From: Cryomorphaceae bacterium | GTDB taxonomy: Bacteria > Bacteroidota > Bacteroidia > Flavobacteriales > ECT2AJA-044 | Assembly (NCBI GenBank): GCA_017798125.1 | Contig: CP059070.1 | Location: 806,001-870,000 of the forward strand | DNA length: 64,000 nt | Direction of reading: 5' to 3' | In this document: in pieces, positions 1 through 7,859 of the stretch | Layout of the letters: each line of letters starts with the position of its first letter | How positions within the stretch are numbered: position 1 is the first letter of the stretch | Notes under the pieces: generated by a model | What the model was told of the DNA's origin: nothing | Database searches by the model: none | The model's input: only the letters and a program-made list of their open reading frames with translations | Made by a program: the position numbers and the translations under genes

Positions 1-1
1 C

Positions 2-1123
2 GTATCTCCAGACAACACGACGGCTTGGGCGGTTTGCCAAGAGAACAACGCTGTGATTAAGATCGATTTGACCAACAACAGTATTACAGCCATAGTGGCC
101 CTAGGCTTTAAAGATTGGATGGATCCAAACAATGTTATGGACGCTTCGAACCGTTCCAGCGCAGTGGAATTCAAGAACTGGCCTATTTACGGTATGTATC
201 AGCCAGATGCTATGGACGCTTTTGAGCACAACGGAAGCAACTACATTGTAACTGCTAACGAAGGCGACGCTCGTGATTACGACGGATTCTCTGAGGAGGA
301 GCGCGTCGAAGATTTGACCTTAGACGCAACTGCTTTTCCGAATGCGGCAGACCTTCAAAACGAAGACAGCCTAGGCCGCATGAACATCACCACCACCTTA
401 GGCGACTTGGACGGAGACGGTGACTTCGATGAATTGTACTGCTACGGAGCGCGTTCCTGGTCTGTTTGGGATGAGAACGGTGTACTCGTTTGGGACAGCG
501 GAAGTGAAATTGGACAGCAGACCTTTGCCGCATACCCGAACAACTTCAACTCCACCAACGACGACAACGATTCATTCAAGAACCGTTCAGACGATAAAGG
601 AGCTGAGCCCGAAGCCATCGAAGTAGCGGACTTGAACGGAAGCCGTTTCTGCTTTGTAGGATTGGAGCGTATGGGTGGCGTCATGGTGTACGACATCAGC
701 AACCCTATGGCCCCATCGTTTGTAAGCTATTTCAACAACCGTGACTTCACCGTGGATGCTGATCAAAGCGGCGCAGGAGATCTCGGACCAGAAGATGTAA
801 AATTCATTTCCGCTGCGAACAGCCCTACCAACAGCCCTCTCTTAGCGGTGGCCAGTGAAGTAAGCGGAACCCTTTCCCTTTATTCCATTGGTGGAACCAT
901 CGGACTGGACGATAAGGCACGCGAAAACGCTTTGACTGCCTTCCCGAACCCAGTTGTTGACGTAGTGAACTTCAACCGTGAGGTTACGGGTGGAGTTCTG
1001 TACAACATGAACGGTCAGGCTGTGATGGAAGTAAATGGAGAAAGTGCCGACATGAGCTCATTGGCGCGCGGACTCTACACCTTGTCTGTAGGAGACATCA
1101 CCCTTCAGATTTTGAAGCAGTAA
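2..1123 (+). CDS. choice-of-anchor I family protein with T9SS sorting domain (5' partial)
   Basis: The reading frame is open from the first complete codon of the window, so the N-terminus lies upstream; the internal GTG at 53 is not a convincing start. The visible part begins with a PDNTTAWAVCQENNAVIKID-like stretch, followed by a conserved NEGDARDYDGFSEEER motif and a DLDGDGDFDEL segment. These are typical of the choice-of-anchor I / alkaline-phosphatase-like beta-propeller family of exported proteins. The last ~70 residues form a type A T9SS sorting domain (AFPNPVVD, then a YNMNGQ strand, ARGLYTLSV and a basic tail). The protein is therefore expected to be exported through the outer membrane by T9SS and anchored or released at the surface. 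The substrate is unknown. A strong terminator follows the stop. Confidence 0.85.
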   Translation, partial: VSPDNTTAWAVCQENNAVIKIDLTNNSITAIVALGFKDWMDPNNVMDASNRSSAVEFKNWPIYGMYQPDAMDAFEHNGSNYIVTANEGDARDYDGFSEEERVEDLTLDATAFPNAADLQNEDSLGRMNITTTLGDLDGDGDFDELYCYGARSWSVWDENGVLVWDSGSEIGQQTFAAYPNNFNSTNDDNDSFKNRSDDKGAEPEAIEVADLNGSRFCFVGLERMGGVMVYDISNPMAPSFVSYFNNRDFTVDADQSGAGDLGPEDVKFISAANSPTNSPLLAVASEVSGTLSLYSIGGTIGLDDKARENALTAFPNPVVDVVNFNREVTGGVLYNMNGQAVMEVNGESADMSSLARGLYTLSVGDITLQILKQ

Positions 1124-1148
1124 GCTCCCTCTAACCCTTATACTCCAG

Positions 1149-1180
1149 GCCCCTTGTGCATGTCGCAAGGGGCTTTTTTA
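1149..1180 (+). terminator. Rho-independent terminator
   Basis: Perfect 8-bp stem GCCCCTTG (1149-1156) / CAAGGGGC (1166-1173), then a T run at 1174-1179. It closes the choice-of-anchor gene. Part of its loop, TGCATGTCG, recurs in the terminator after the giant adhesin at 30.7 kb. Confidence 0.9.
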
Positions 1181-1212
1181 TTTCGTAAATTCCGCGTCCT
1201 AAACACTACTAC

Positions 1213-3357
1213 ATGAAAAGGAACATTTTTTTCTCTGCCTTCACGGCAGGATGCGTCCTCGCTTCCTGCTCTTCCCCACAAACAAGCGAAACAGCTATGA
1301 CCATCGAAACTCCGGACTATCCGGAAACCGCAACCGTGGATACGGTTCATACCTACTTCGGAAATGAAGTAGCTGACCCCTACAACTGGCTCGAAAACGA
1401 TACGAGCGCGGAAACCGAAGCTTGGGTTCGCGCTCAAAATGAAGTGACCCGCGGCTATTTAGACCAAATCCCATACCGCGATTCCTTGGTTTCACGGATG
1501 ACCGAGCTGATCAATTATCCGCGCATTGGCGCTCCTCGTAAGGTGGGCGATTACGTGTTCTTGACCAAGAACGACGGCCTTCAAGATCAAAGCGTCATCT
1601 ACTACAAGAAAGGAGACGACGGTGAAGAGATGGTCTTCATGGACCCCAACGCCATGAGCGAAAACGGTACGGTCAGCGTAGGGCTTCTCGGAGCTAGCGA
1701 TGACGACAAGTACATGGCCTATAGCGTCAGTGAAGCGGGAAGCGACTGGAGCTCTATTCACATTCGGGATATTGAAACAAACACCGAGCTCGAAGACGTA
1801 TTGGAATGGTGTAAGTTCAGCGGCGCTAGCTGGTACGGAAACGGATTCTTCTACTCGCGCTATCCTGCCCCAGCAGAAGGAACAGAGCTTTCAGCATCCA
1901 GTGATTTCCACATGATTTACTATCATGAGATCGGAACTCCGCAAAGCGAGGACAAACTCATCTACAAGAACGAAGACAACCCGCGCTTGTACCACTATGG
2001 TTACATGACCGAAGACAATGAGTACTTCGTGATGTACGAAGCACAAGGAACTGAAGGGGTAAACGTCTACTTCCAGGATCCTGAAAAACTCGACGAAGGC
2101 TTCATTGCGTTCACCAATGACTTTGGCAGCAAAAGCGATATCGTTGACTTCAAAAACGGCAAATTCATCATCGCCACAGACCTCGATGCACCCATGCGCC
2201 GAGTAGTAGCCGTGGACCCAGCAAACCCAACTTCAGAGCACTGGGAGACCATTGTTCCTGAACGTGAGGTTTACTTGAGCTCTGTGTCTACTGGTGGCGG
2301 AGCCATGTTCGCTTCGTACCTCGAAAACGCAATGTCTCGCATCTACCGAATGAACTACGACGGTTCAGAGGTAAGCGAAATTGAGTTGCCTGGTGCTGGA
2401 TCGGCTGGTGGTTTTGGCGGCCTGAAGGACTACGAAACCCTTTATTACAGCTACACGAGTTTCACGGACCCAGGAACCATTTACGCCTATGATGTTGCCT
2501 CCGGGGAGTCGGAAGTGTACTATCAAGCCGAGCTAAAGTTCAATCCAGAAGACTACGAAAGCAAACAAGTATTCTACGAGAGCAAGGACGGTACTGAAGT
2601 ATCCATGTTTATCGTGCACAAGAAAGGCGTAGAGTTGGATGGAACCAACCCGACCTTGCTGTACGGATACGGTGGGTTCAACATCAGCTTAACTCCAAGC
2701 TTTAGCACAACACGTCTATTGCTTCTCGAGAACGGAGGTGTTTTTGCCATGGCTAACTTGCGCGGTGGTGGCGAATACGGTGAAGAATGGCATTCTGCAG
2801 GAATGTTGATGAAGAAGCAGAACGTATTCGATGACTTCATCGCTGCCGGAGAGTACCTCATCGAAGAAGGCTACACCAGTTCTGAGCACCTGGCCATTAT
2901 GGGCGGTTCCAACGGAGGACTTTTGGTTGGAGCTTGCATGACCCAGCGTCCAGAACTCTTCGCTGCTGCCTTACCTGCAGTAGGAGTTCTTGATATGCTG
3001 CGCTACCACAAATTTACTGTGGGTTGGGGATGGGTTCCAGAATACGGATCCAGCGAGGAAAGTGAAGAGATGTTCGACTACTTGATCGACTACTCTCCAC
3101 TGCATAATCTAGAAGAAGGAACCAGCTACCCCGCGACCTTGGTGACGACTGGAGACCACGATGACCGCGTAGTACCGGCGCACAGCTTTAAGTTTGCGGC
3201 GACCTTGCAGAATGCTCATGTTGGGGACAATCCTGTCTTGATTCGCATTGAGACTGACGCAGGGCACGGTGCGGGAAAACCGATTTCAAAGATCATCGAG
3301 GAGTACGCCGATGTGTACAGCTTTATGATGTGGAATACAGGCGTTCGCGAACTGTAA
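1213..3357 (+). CDS. prolyl oligopeptidase family serine peptidase (S9A), lipoprotein
   Basis: Cleaves after proline in short peptides (family S9A, EC 3.4.21.26). The N-terminus is a lipoprotein signal peptide with the lipobox LASC near residue 19, so the enzyme is probably tethered in the periplasm or outer membrane. The order is an N-terminal seven-bladed propeller (about residues 60-430) and then the alpha/beta-hydrolase domain. The visible catalytic residues are Ser566 in GGSNGG, Asp650 in DHDDRVVP and His685 in GHGAGK, spaced as in porcine prolyl oligopeptidase. The length of 714 residues is normal for the family. The gene is a single unit: a terminator lies upstream, and downstream it ends against the convergent dehydrogenase gene. 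A palindromic element lies inside the signal-peptide codons. Confidence 0.95.
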   Translation: MKRNIFFSAFTAGCVLASCSSPQTSETAMTIETPDYPETATVDTVHTYFGNEVADPYNWLENDTSAETEAWVRAQNEVTRGYLDQIPYRDSLVSRMTELINYPRIGAPRKVGDYVFLTKNDGLQDQSVIYYKKGDDGEEMVFMDPNAMSENGTVSVGLLGASDDDKYMAYSVSEAGSDWSSIHIRDIETNTELEDVLEWCKFSGASWYGNGFFYSRYPAPAEGTELSASSDFHMIYYHEIGTPQSEDKLIYKNEDNPRLYHYGYMTEDNEYFVMYEAQGTEGVNVYFQDPEKLDEGFIAFTNDFGSKSDIVDFKNGKFIIATDLDAPMRRVVAVDPANPTSEHWETIVPEREVYLSSVSTGGGAMFASYLENAMSRIYRMNYDGSEVSEIELPGAGSAGGFGGLKDYETLYYSYTSFTDPGTIYAYDVASGESEVYYQAELKFNPEDYESKQVFYESKDGTEVSMFIVHKKGVELDGTNPTLLYGYGGFNISLTPSFSTTRLLLLENGGVFAMANLRGGGEYGEEWHSAGMLMKKQNVFDDFIAAGEYLIEEGYTSSEHLAIMGGSNGGLLVGACMTQRPELFAAALPAVGVLDMLRYHKFTVGWGWVPEYGSSEESEEMFDYLIDYSPLHNLEEGTSYPATLVTTGDHDDRVVPAHSFKFAATLQNAHVGDNPVLIRIETDAGHGAGKPISKIIEEYADVYSFMMWNTGVREL
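1235..1252 (+). repeat. palindromic GAT element, variant with 5-nt loop
   Basis: Stem CTGCC/GGCAG, loop TTCAC, trailer GAT, preceded by a T-rich run. It lies in the signal-peptide codons of the prolyl oligopeptidase and encodes the FTAGC stretch. The outer stem pair is C-G rather than the usual G-C. Confidence 0.4.
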
Positions 3358-3376
3358 ACAAGATATTTTTAGAAGG

Positions 3377-3412
3377 AATTGGGCGTGCTGAGCAATCAGG
3401 CGCCCAATTTTT
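3377..3412 (+). terminator. terminator between convergent genes
   Basis: Nine-base stem AATTGGGCG (3377-3385) / CGCCCAATT (3401-3409) followed by Ts. The right arm overlaps the last codons of the threonine dehydrogenase gene on the opposite strand, so the hairpin doubles as coding sequence. Confidence 0.75.
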
Positions 3413-4352
3413 GTTTGAGCCGGTGCAACATGGTCTCGGTCATCTTGTCCAAGTCATAGTCGTGTTGCCAACCCCAGTGTTCTCGAGCTTCGCTATCGTC
3501 AATGCTCGACGGCCAACTATCGGCAATAGCCTGACGAAAGTCCGGATCGTAGTCCATTTTGAAGTCGGGGAGCACCTTTTGAATGGAAGCCGCAATTTCT
3601 TCTGGGGCAAAGGTGATGGCCGCCAGATTATAGCTAGAGCGAATCTTGACCTGCTCAGCAGGAGCCTTCATGATTTCGATGGTCGCACGAATGGCGTCAT
3701 CCATGTACATCATGGGCAAGCGAGTACCCTGCCCCAAGAAACAGCCTTCATAGGCGCCTTTTTCGATGGCGTCGTAGTAGATCTCAACCGCGTAGTCCGT
3801 AGTGCCACCACCGGGCTTTGATTTCCAAGAGATGATGCCTGGATATCGAATACTGCGCACATCTACCCCATAGCGCTTATGGTAGTATTCACACCATCGC
3901 TCACCAGCCAGTTTAGAAATACCGTAAACGGTTGTCGGCTCGCAAACCGTTACTTGAGGGGTGTTTTCTTTTGGAGTTGTCGGCCCAAATACGGCTATGC
4001 TCGACGGCCAGTAAATATGCTTGATCTTGCCTTCACGGGCCAGCTCCAAGACGTTGAGCAACCCCGTCATGTTGAGGTGCCACCCGTACTTGGGCTTCTG
4101 CTCCGCTGTACCGCTCAACAAGGCCGCCATTTGAAAAACCGTATCGATCTCGTGGCGTTCAATGATTTCTTCCAGGCGCATGGCATCGGTGATGTCCATG
4201 GGGGCAAATGGCCCTGAGGCCATAATTTCATCGGAAGCGGGGCGAATGTCCCCGGCAACTACGTGCTCGTTGCCATATTCTTTGCGCAGTTCCATGACGA
4301 GCTCTGTACCGATCTGACCGGCGGCGCCCACCACTAGAATATTCTTGCTCAT
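3396..4352 (-). CDS. SDR-type NAD-dependent L-threonine 3-dehydrogenase
   Basis: An extended short-chain dehydrogenase of 318 residues. The N-terminal Rossmann motif is GAAGQIG (residues 9-15), with an acidic residue ending beta-2 (GDIRP), which suggests NAD. The catalytic YGISK motif lies near residue 144. The SWKSKPGGGTTDYAV stretch that follows is characteristic of the SDR-type threonine dehydrogenases (L-threonine to 2-amino-3-ketobutyrate, EC 1.1.1.103), as opposed to UDP-sugar epimerases. The usual partner, 2-amino-3-ketobutyrate CoA ligase, is not in this window. The gene is divergent from trhO, and an inverted repeat lies between the two starts. Confidence 0.88.
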   Translation of the reverse strand: MSKNILVVGAAGQIGTELVMELRKEYGNEHVVAGDIRPASDEIMASGPFAPMDITDAMRLEEIIERHEIDTVFQMAALLSGTAEQKPKYGWHLNMTGLLNVLELAREGKIKHIYWPSSIAVFGPTTPKENTPQVTVCEPTTVYGISKLAGERWCEYYHKRYGVDVRSIRYPGIISWKSKPGGGTTDYAVEIYYDAIEKGAYEGCFLGQGTRLPMMYMDDAIRATIEIMKAPAEQVKIRSSYNLAAITFAPEEIAASIQKVLPDFKMDYDPDFRQAIADSWPSSIDDSEAREHWGWQHDYDLDKMTETMLHRLKQKLGA

Positions 4353-4367
4353 GAGGTGTGTGGTGTA

Positions 4368-4403
4368 GTGAACTGCTAAGATATATGATATCCGTCAGTT
4401 CAC
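4368..4403. promoter_or_regulatory. inverted repeat in divergent tdh/trhO intergenic region
   Basis: GTGAACTG (4368-4375) pairs perfectly with CAGTTCAC (4396-4403). A second inner pair, GATAT (4380-4384) with ATATC (4388-4392), sits inside it. The site lies just upstream of the dehydrogenase start and of the TAATTTTG element for trhO. It could be an operator or a 5'-UTR hairpin of the dehydrogenase transcript. Confidence 0.4.
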
Positions 4404-4421
4404 GACCCGCTCTGATTTCCG

Positions 4422-4429
4422 TAATTTTG
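4422..4429 (+). promoter_or_regulatory. Bacteroidota -7 promoter element for trhO
   Basis: TAATTTTG is an exact match to the Bacteroidota -7 consensus TAnnTTTG, 26 nt upstream of the trhO ATG. No clear TTTG was found at the -33 position. Confidence 0.45.
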
Positions 4430-4455
4430 CGCCTGGAGCAGAAAGAGTTAAGCCG

Positions 4456-5511
4456 ATGGATCCGAATTCAGGAAAAAAAGGGTTGTTCAACAAGCTGGGT
4501 AAAGAGCAGCTTCAAGCTCGTTTGGACGCTGAGAACTTCAAACGCATCACCGTGTCGTTTTATCGATACGTGATTATCGAAGACCCTAAAGGGATGCGCG
4601 ATGCCCTTTATGAAAAGTGGGCAGCGCGTCAGTGTTTGGGACGAATCTACGTGGCCCGAGAGGGAATCAATGCACAGATGAACGTTCCCGAGCACGAATG
4701 GGACGCCTTTGTGGAAGAGCTTCACACCATTCCTGAATTCAGTGAGATTCCATTCAAAATTGCCGTGGAAGACGATGGTCGTAGCTTTTTGAAGCTGATC
4801 ATCAAGGTGCGCAAGAAAATTGTAGCAGACGGTTTGGCAGATGACGAGTACGACGTGACCAACGTAGGCCGTCACTTGAATGCTAAGGAGTGGAACGAAG
4901 CGCTTTCGGAAGAGGGAACCATCGTAGTCGACATGCGCAATCACTACGAAAGCGAAGTCGGACACTTCGAGGGTGCCATCACGCCGCAGGCGGAAACCTT
5001 CCGCGAAGAACTTCCGGAGGTACTGGAAGCCTTGGAAGGAAAAGAAGACCAAAAAGTATTGCTCTACTGCACCGGAGGAATTCGCTGTGAAAAAGCCAGC
5101 GCCTTCTTGAAGCACCACGGGTTTAAGGATGTCAATCAGCTGCACGGCGGCATCATTGACTACGCGCGGCAATTGCGTTTTGAGGAGCTTCCCAATAAAT
5201 ACCACGGCAAGAATTTCGTCTTCGACGACCGCCTGGGAGAGCGGATCTCCGAGGAAATCATTGCCCACTGTCACCAATGTGGCAAGCCGTGTGATACGCA
5301 AGTGAACTGCGCCAATAAGATGTGCAACTTGCTCTTTATTCAATGCGAGGAGTGCGCGGAAAAATACGATCACTGCTGTTCTGATGAGTGCTCTGAAATC
5401 GCAGCCCTACCAGAAGAGAAACAACGAGAACTTCGCAAGGGACAGAAGTCCGAAAGGCGCTTTCATTCTCACCGGAAGTTCGACGAACGACCTACACAAA
5501 AACAGACCTAA
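4456..5511 (+). CDS. trhO: tRNA uridine(34) hydroxylase, rhodanese family
   Basis: TrhO (YceA-type) performs O2-dependent hydroxylation of U34 in tRNAs, the first step toward 5-methoxy/5-oxyacetyl-uridine. The 351-residue protein has the N-terminal acylphosphatase-like region ([15 protein letters not shown]), then a rhodanese domain with the active loop YCTGGIRC (Cys205, Cys210), and a C-terminal Cys-rich region ([29 protein letters not shown]) typical of this family. The stop overlaps the hmgA start as TAATG, which implies translational coupling. The pairing of a tRNA-modifying enzyme with tyrosine catabolism is probably only positional. A weak palindrome (CGCC/GGCG with GAT, reverse strand, near 4978-4993) lies in the rhodanese codons. 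Confidence 0.93.
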   Translation: MDPNSGKKGLFNKLGKEQLQARLDAENFKRITVSFYRYVIIEDPKGMRDALYEKWAARQCLGRIYVAREGINAQMNVPEHEWDAFVEELHTIPEFSEIPFKIAVEDDGRSFLKLIIKVRKKIVADGLADDEYDVTNVGRHLNAKEWNEALSEEGTIVVDMRNHYESEVGHFEGAITPQAETFREELPEVLEALEGKEDQKVLLYCTGGIRCEKASAFLKHHGFKDVNQLHGGIIDYARQLRFEELPNKYHGKNFVFDDRLGERISEEIIAHCHQCGKPCDTQVNCANKMCNLLFIQCEECAEKYDHCCSDECSEIAALPEEKQRELRKGQKSERRFHSHRKFDERPTQKQT

Positions 5512-6671
5512 TGCCTATCTACCACAAACTCGGGAAAATCCCGCACAAGCGTCATACGACGTTTAAAAAGCCAGACGGCAACCTCTATTATGAGCAGTTG
5601 TTTGGGACCATTGGATTCGATGGAATGTCGAGCTTGATGTACCACGTTGAGCGACCTACCATGGTGACTTCTGTTCAAGACGCCATAGATGTTACGCCCG
5701 AAGTGGCGGTGAAGCACAACATGCACAGCCGACTGCTCAAGGGCTGGGATTTAAAGCCGGAGGCGGATTTTTTAAAGAGCCGAAAGACCGTTTTGACCAA
5801 CCAAGACGTCAATATCACCTTGGCCGCGCCGACCGAATCGCTCCGCGATTATTTCTACAAGAACGCCGACGCCGATGAGATGATCTTTGTGCACAAAGGC
5901 ACAGGAACGCTTCGAACCATGTTGGGAAACTTGAAGTTCGGCTACGGAGACTATCTCTTGATTCCACGAGGAATGATCTACCAGATCGATTTCGACACCG
6001 AGGATAACCGCCTTTTCATTGTCGAGAGCCACAGTCCCATGTACACCCCGAAGCGATACCGGAATTGGTTTGGGCAGCTGTTGGAGCACAGCCCATTCTG
6101 TGAGCGCGATATTCGCCGACCTGAAGAGCTGGAAACGCATGAAGAAAAGGGTGAATTTGTGATGAAGGTGCGCAAGCAAAACCACCTGCACACCCTGACC
6201 TACGCGAGCCACCCTTTTGATGTGGTGGGTTGGGACGGGTACAACTACCCCTACGCCTTCAGCATCCACGACTTTGAACCGATTACTGGACGCGTACACC
6301 AGCCGCCACCCGTACATCAGACCTTTGAGACCAACACCTTTGTGGTGTGCAGCTTTGTGCCTCGCCTGTACGATTATCACCCGGAAGCCATACCTGCACC
6401 GTACAACCACAGCAACATCGACAGCGATGAGGTCTTGTACTATGTGGATGGAGACTTCATGAGCCGAAACAATATTGACAAAGGATACATCAGCTTACAT
6501 CCAGCGGGAATCCCACACGGACCGCACCCTGGAGCCTACGAACGAAGCATTGGCCAAACAGAGACGGAAGAACTCGCCGTAATGGTCGATACCTTCAAGC
6601 CCTTGTGGGTCACCAAAGATGCCTTAGCTTTGGACGATGGGGAATACTGGAATTCCTGGATTGAGCACTAA
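5511..6671 (+). CDS. hmgA: homogentisate 1,2-dioxygenase
   Basis: A cupin-fold Fe(II) dioxygenase that opens the homogentisate ring to maleylacetoacetate (EC 1.13.11.5) in tyrosine/phenylalanine catabolism. The 386-residue protein starts with the typical GKIPHKRHTTF and GFDGMSSLMYH motifs. Likely iron ligands are His300 and Glu307 in YNHSNIDSDEVLYY and a His in the IPHGPHPG motif (His336 or His339). The start overlaps the trhO stop by one base, and hppD follows after 15 nt, so the genes form an operon with the pathway's preceding enzyme downstream. No fumarylacetoacetase or maleylacetoacetate isomerase was found in the window. Confidence 0.95.
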   Translation: MPIYHKLGKIPHKRHTTFKKPDGNLYYEQLFGTIGFDGMSSLMYHVERPTMVTSVQDAIDVTPEVAVKHNMHSRLLKGWDLKPEADFLKSRKTVLTNQDVNITLAAPTESLRDYFYKNADADEMIFVHKGTGTLRTMLGNLKFGYGDYLLIPRGMIYQIDFDTEDNRLFIVESHSPMYTPKRYRNWFGQLLEHSPFCERDIRRPEELETHEEKGEFVMKVRKQNHLHTLTYASHPFDVVGWDGYNYPYAFSIHDFEPITGRVHQPPPVHQTFETNTFVVCSFVPRLYDYHPEAIPAPYNHSNIDSDEVLYYVDGDFMSRNNIDKGYISLHPAGIPHGPHPGAYERSIGQTETEELAVMVDTFKPLWVTKDALALDDGEYWNSWIEH

Positions 6672-6686
6672 AAAAACCACTACACC

Positions 6687-7826
6687 ATGTCTACGGATAC
6701 GACTTCTCTACAACTCGAAAAACTATTCCCAGAGGCGGAAGATTTTCTGCCTTTGAACGGAACCGATTACGTCGAACTCTACGTTGGAAACGCCAAGCAA
6801 GCCGCACATTACTACCAGCACGCCTTCGGGTTTCAGCCGGTGGCCTATGGCGGACTTGAAACGGGTCTTACGGACCGTGCGAGCTACGTATTGGGACAAG
6901 ATAAAATCCGTCTCGTACTGACCACGCCTCTGCATGAAGGTGGGCTAATCAACGAACACCTCAGTAAACACGGCGATGGGGTTAAGGTCGTGGCCCTTTG
7001 GGTAGACGATGCCACCAAGAGCTGGGAAACCACTACGAGCCGAGGAGCCAAGAGCTTCATGGAGCCCGAGGTGATTGAAGACGCCAATGGTAAAGTCGTG
7101 CGTTCCGGAATCCACACCTACGGAGATACCGTACACCTCTTCATTGAGCGCAGCGAGTACGACGGACCATTCTTGCCGGGATATAAAGTCTGGGAACCGG
7201 AGTACACGGCGCCAGCTACAGGCCTTAAGTACATCGACCACATGGTCGGCAACGTGGGTTGGAACGAAATGAATACCTGGGTGGAATTCTACGCCAAGGT
7301 TATGGGCTTTGCTCAATTGGTTTCCTTCGACGACAAGGATATTTCCACCGACTACACCGCCTTGATGAGTAAGGTGATGACCAACGGAAATGGACGCATC
7401 AAGTTCCCGATCAACGAGCCCGCTGAAGGGAAGAAGAAATCCCAAGTGGAGGAGTATTTGGACTTCTACAACGGCGCCGGGGTTCAGCACATCGCGGTGG
7501 CAACGGACAACATCATTGAAACCGTAACCGCTATGCGCGACCGCGGAGTGGAGTTCTTACGGGTACCTGCGACCTACTACGATACCGTATTGGATCGCGT
7601 AGGGGAGATCGACGAGGACCTAGAGCCGCTAAAGGAGCTCGGCATCTTGATCGACCGCGACGACGAAGGCTACCTCTTGCAGCTCTTTACCAAGCCGGTG
7701 AGCGATCGCCCAACCTTGTTCTTCGAGATCATCCAGCGCAAGGGAGCCAAGAGCTTTGGAAAAGGAAACTTCAAGGCCCTTTTCGAAGCGATTGAGCGCG
7801 AGCAAGAAGTGCGCGGAACGCTTTAA
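6687..7826 (+). CDS. hppD: 4-hydroxyphenylpyruvate dioxygenase
   Basis: Converts 4-hydroxyphenylpyruvate to homogentisate (EC 1.13.11.27), the substrate of the HmgA encoded just upstream. The protein has two vicinal-oxygen-chelate domains in 379 residues. The Fe(II) ligands are recognisable as His185 (YIDHMVGNV), His268 (VQHIAVAT) and Glu347 (FFEIIQRKG). The C-terminal GFGKGNF-like helix motif appears as SFGKGNFKALFEAIE. It is the third gene of the trhO-hmgA-hppD run. Confidence 0.96.
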   Translation: MSTDTTSLQLEKLFPEAEDFLPLNGTDYVELYVGNAKQAAHYYQHAFGFQPVAYGGLETGLTDRASYVLGQDKIRLVLTTPLHEGGLINEHLSKHGDGVKVVALWVDDATKSWETTTSRGAKSFMEPEVIEDANGKVVRSGIHTYGDTVHLFIERSEYDGPFLPGYKVWEPEYTAPATGLKYIDHMVGNVGWNEMNTWVEFYAKVMGFAQLVSFDDKDISTDYTALMSKVMTNGNGRIKFPINEPAEGKKKSQVEEYLDFYNGAGVQHIAVATDNIIETVTAMRDRGVEFLRVPATYYDTVLDRVGEIDEDLEPLKELGILIDRDDEGYLLQLFTKPVSDRPTLFFEIIQRKGAKSFGKGNFKALFEAIEREQEVRGTL

Positions 7827-7859
7827 AATTGCGACATTGGGGTTCCCAAACGAAGCCCC

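Noticed and set aside
4978-4993. Palindrome CGCC/GGCG with GAT in trhO (minus strand)
   Set aside because: Only a four-base stem with an outer mismatch; listed as a weak relative and not counted among the 17.
4468-7490. Long antisense frames opposite trhO, hmgA and hppD
   Set aside because: They mirror high-confidence genes with conserved motifs, have no recognisable protein features and arise from codon bias.
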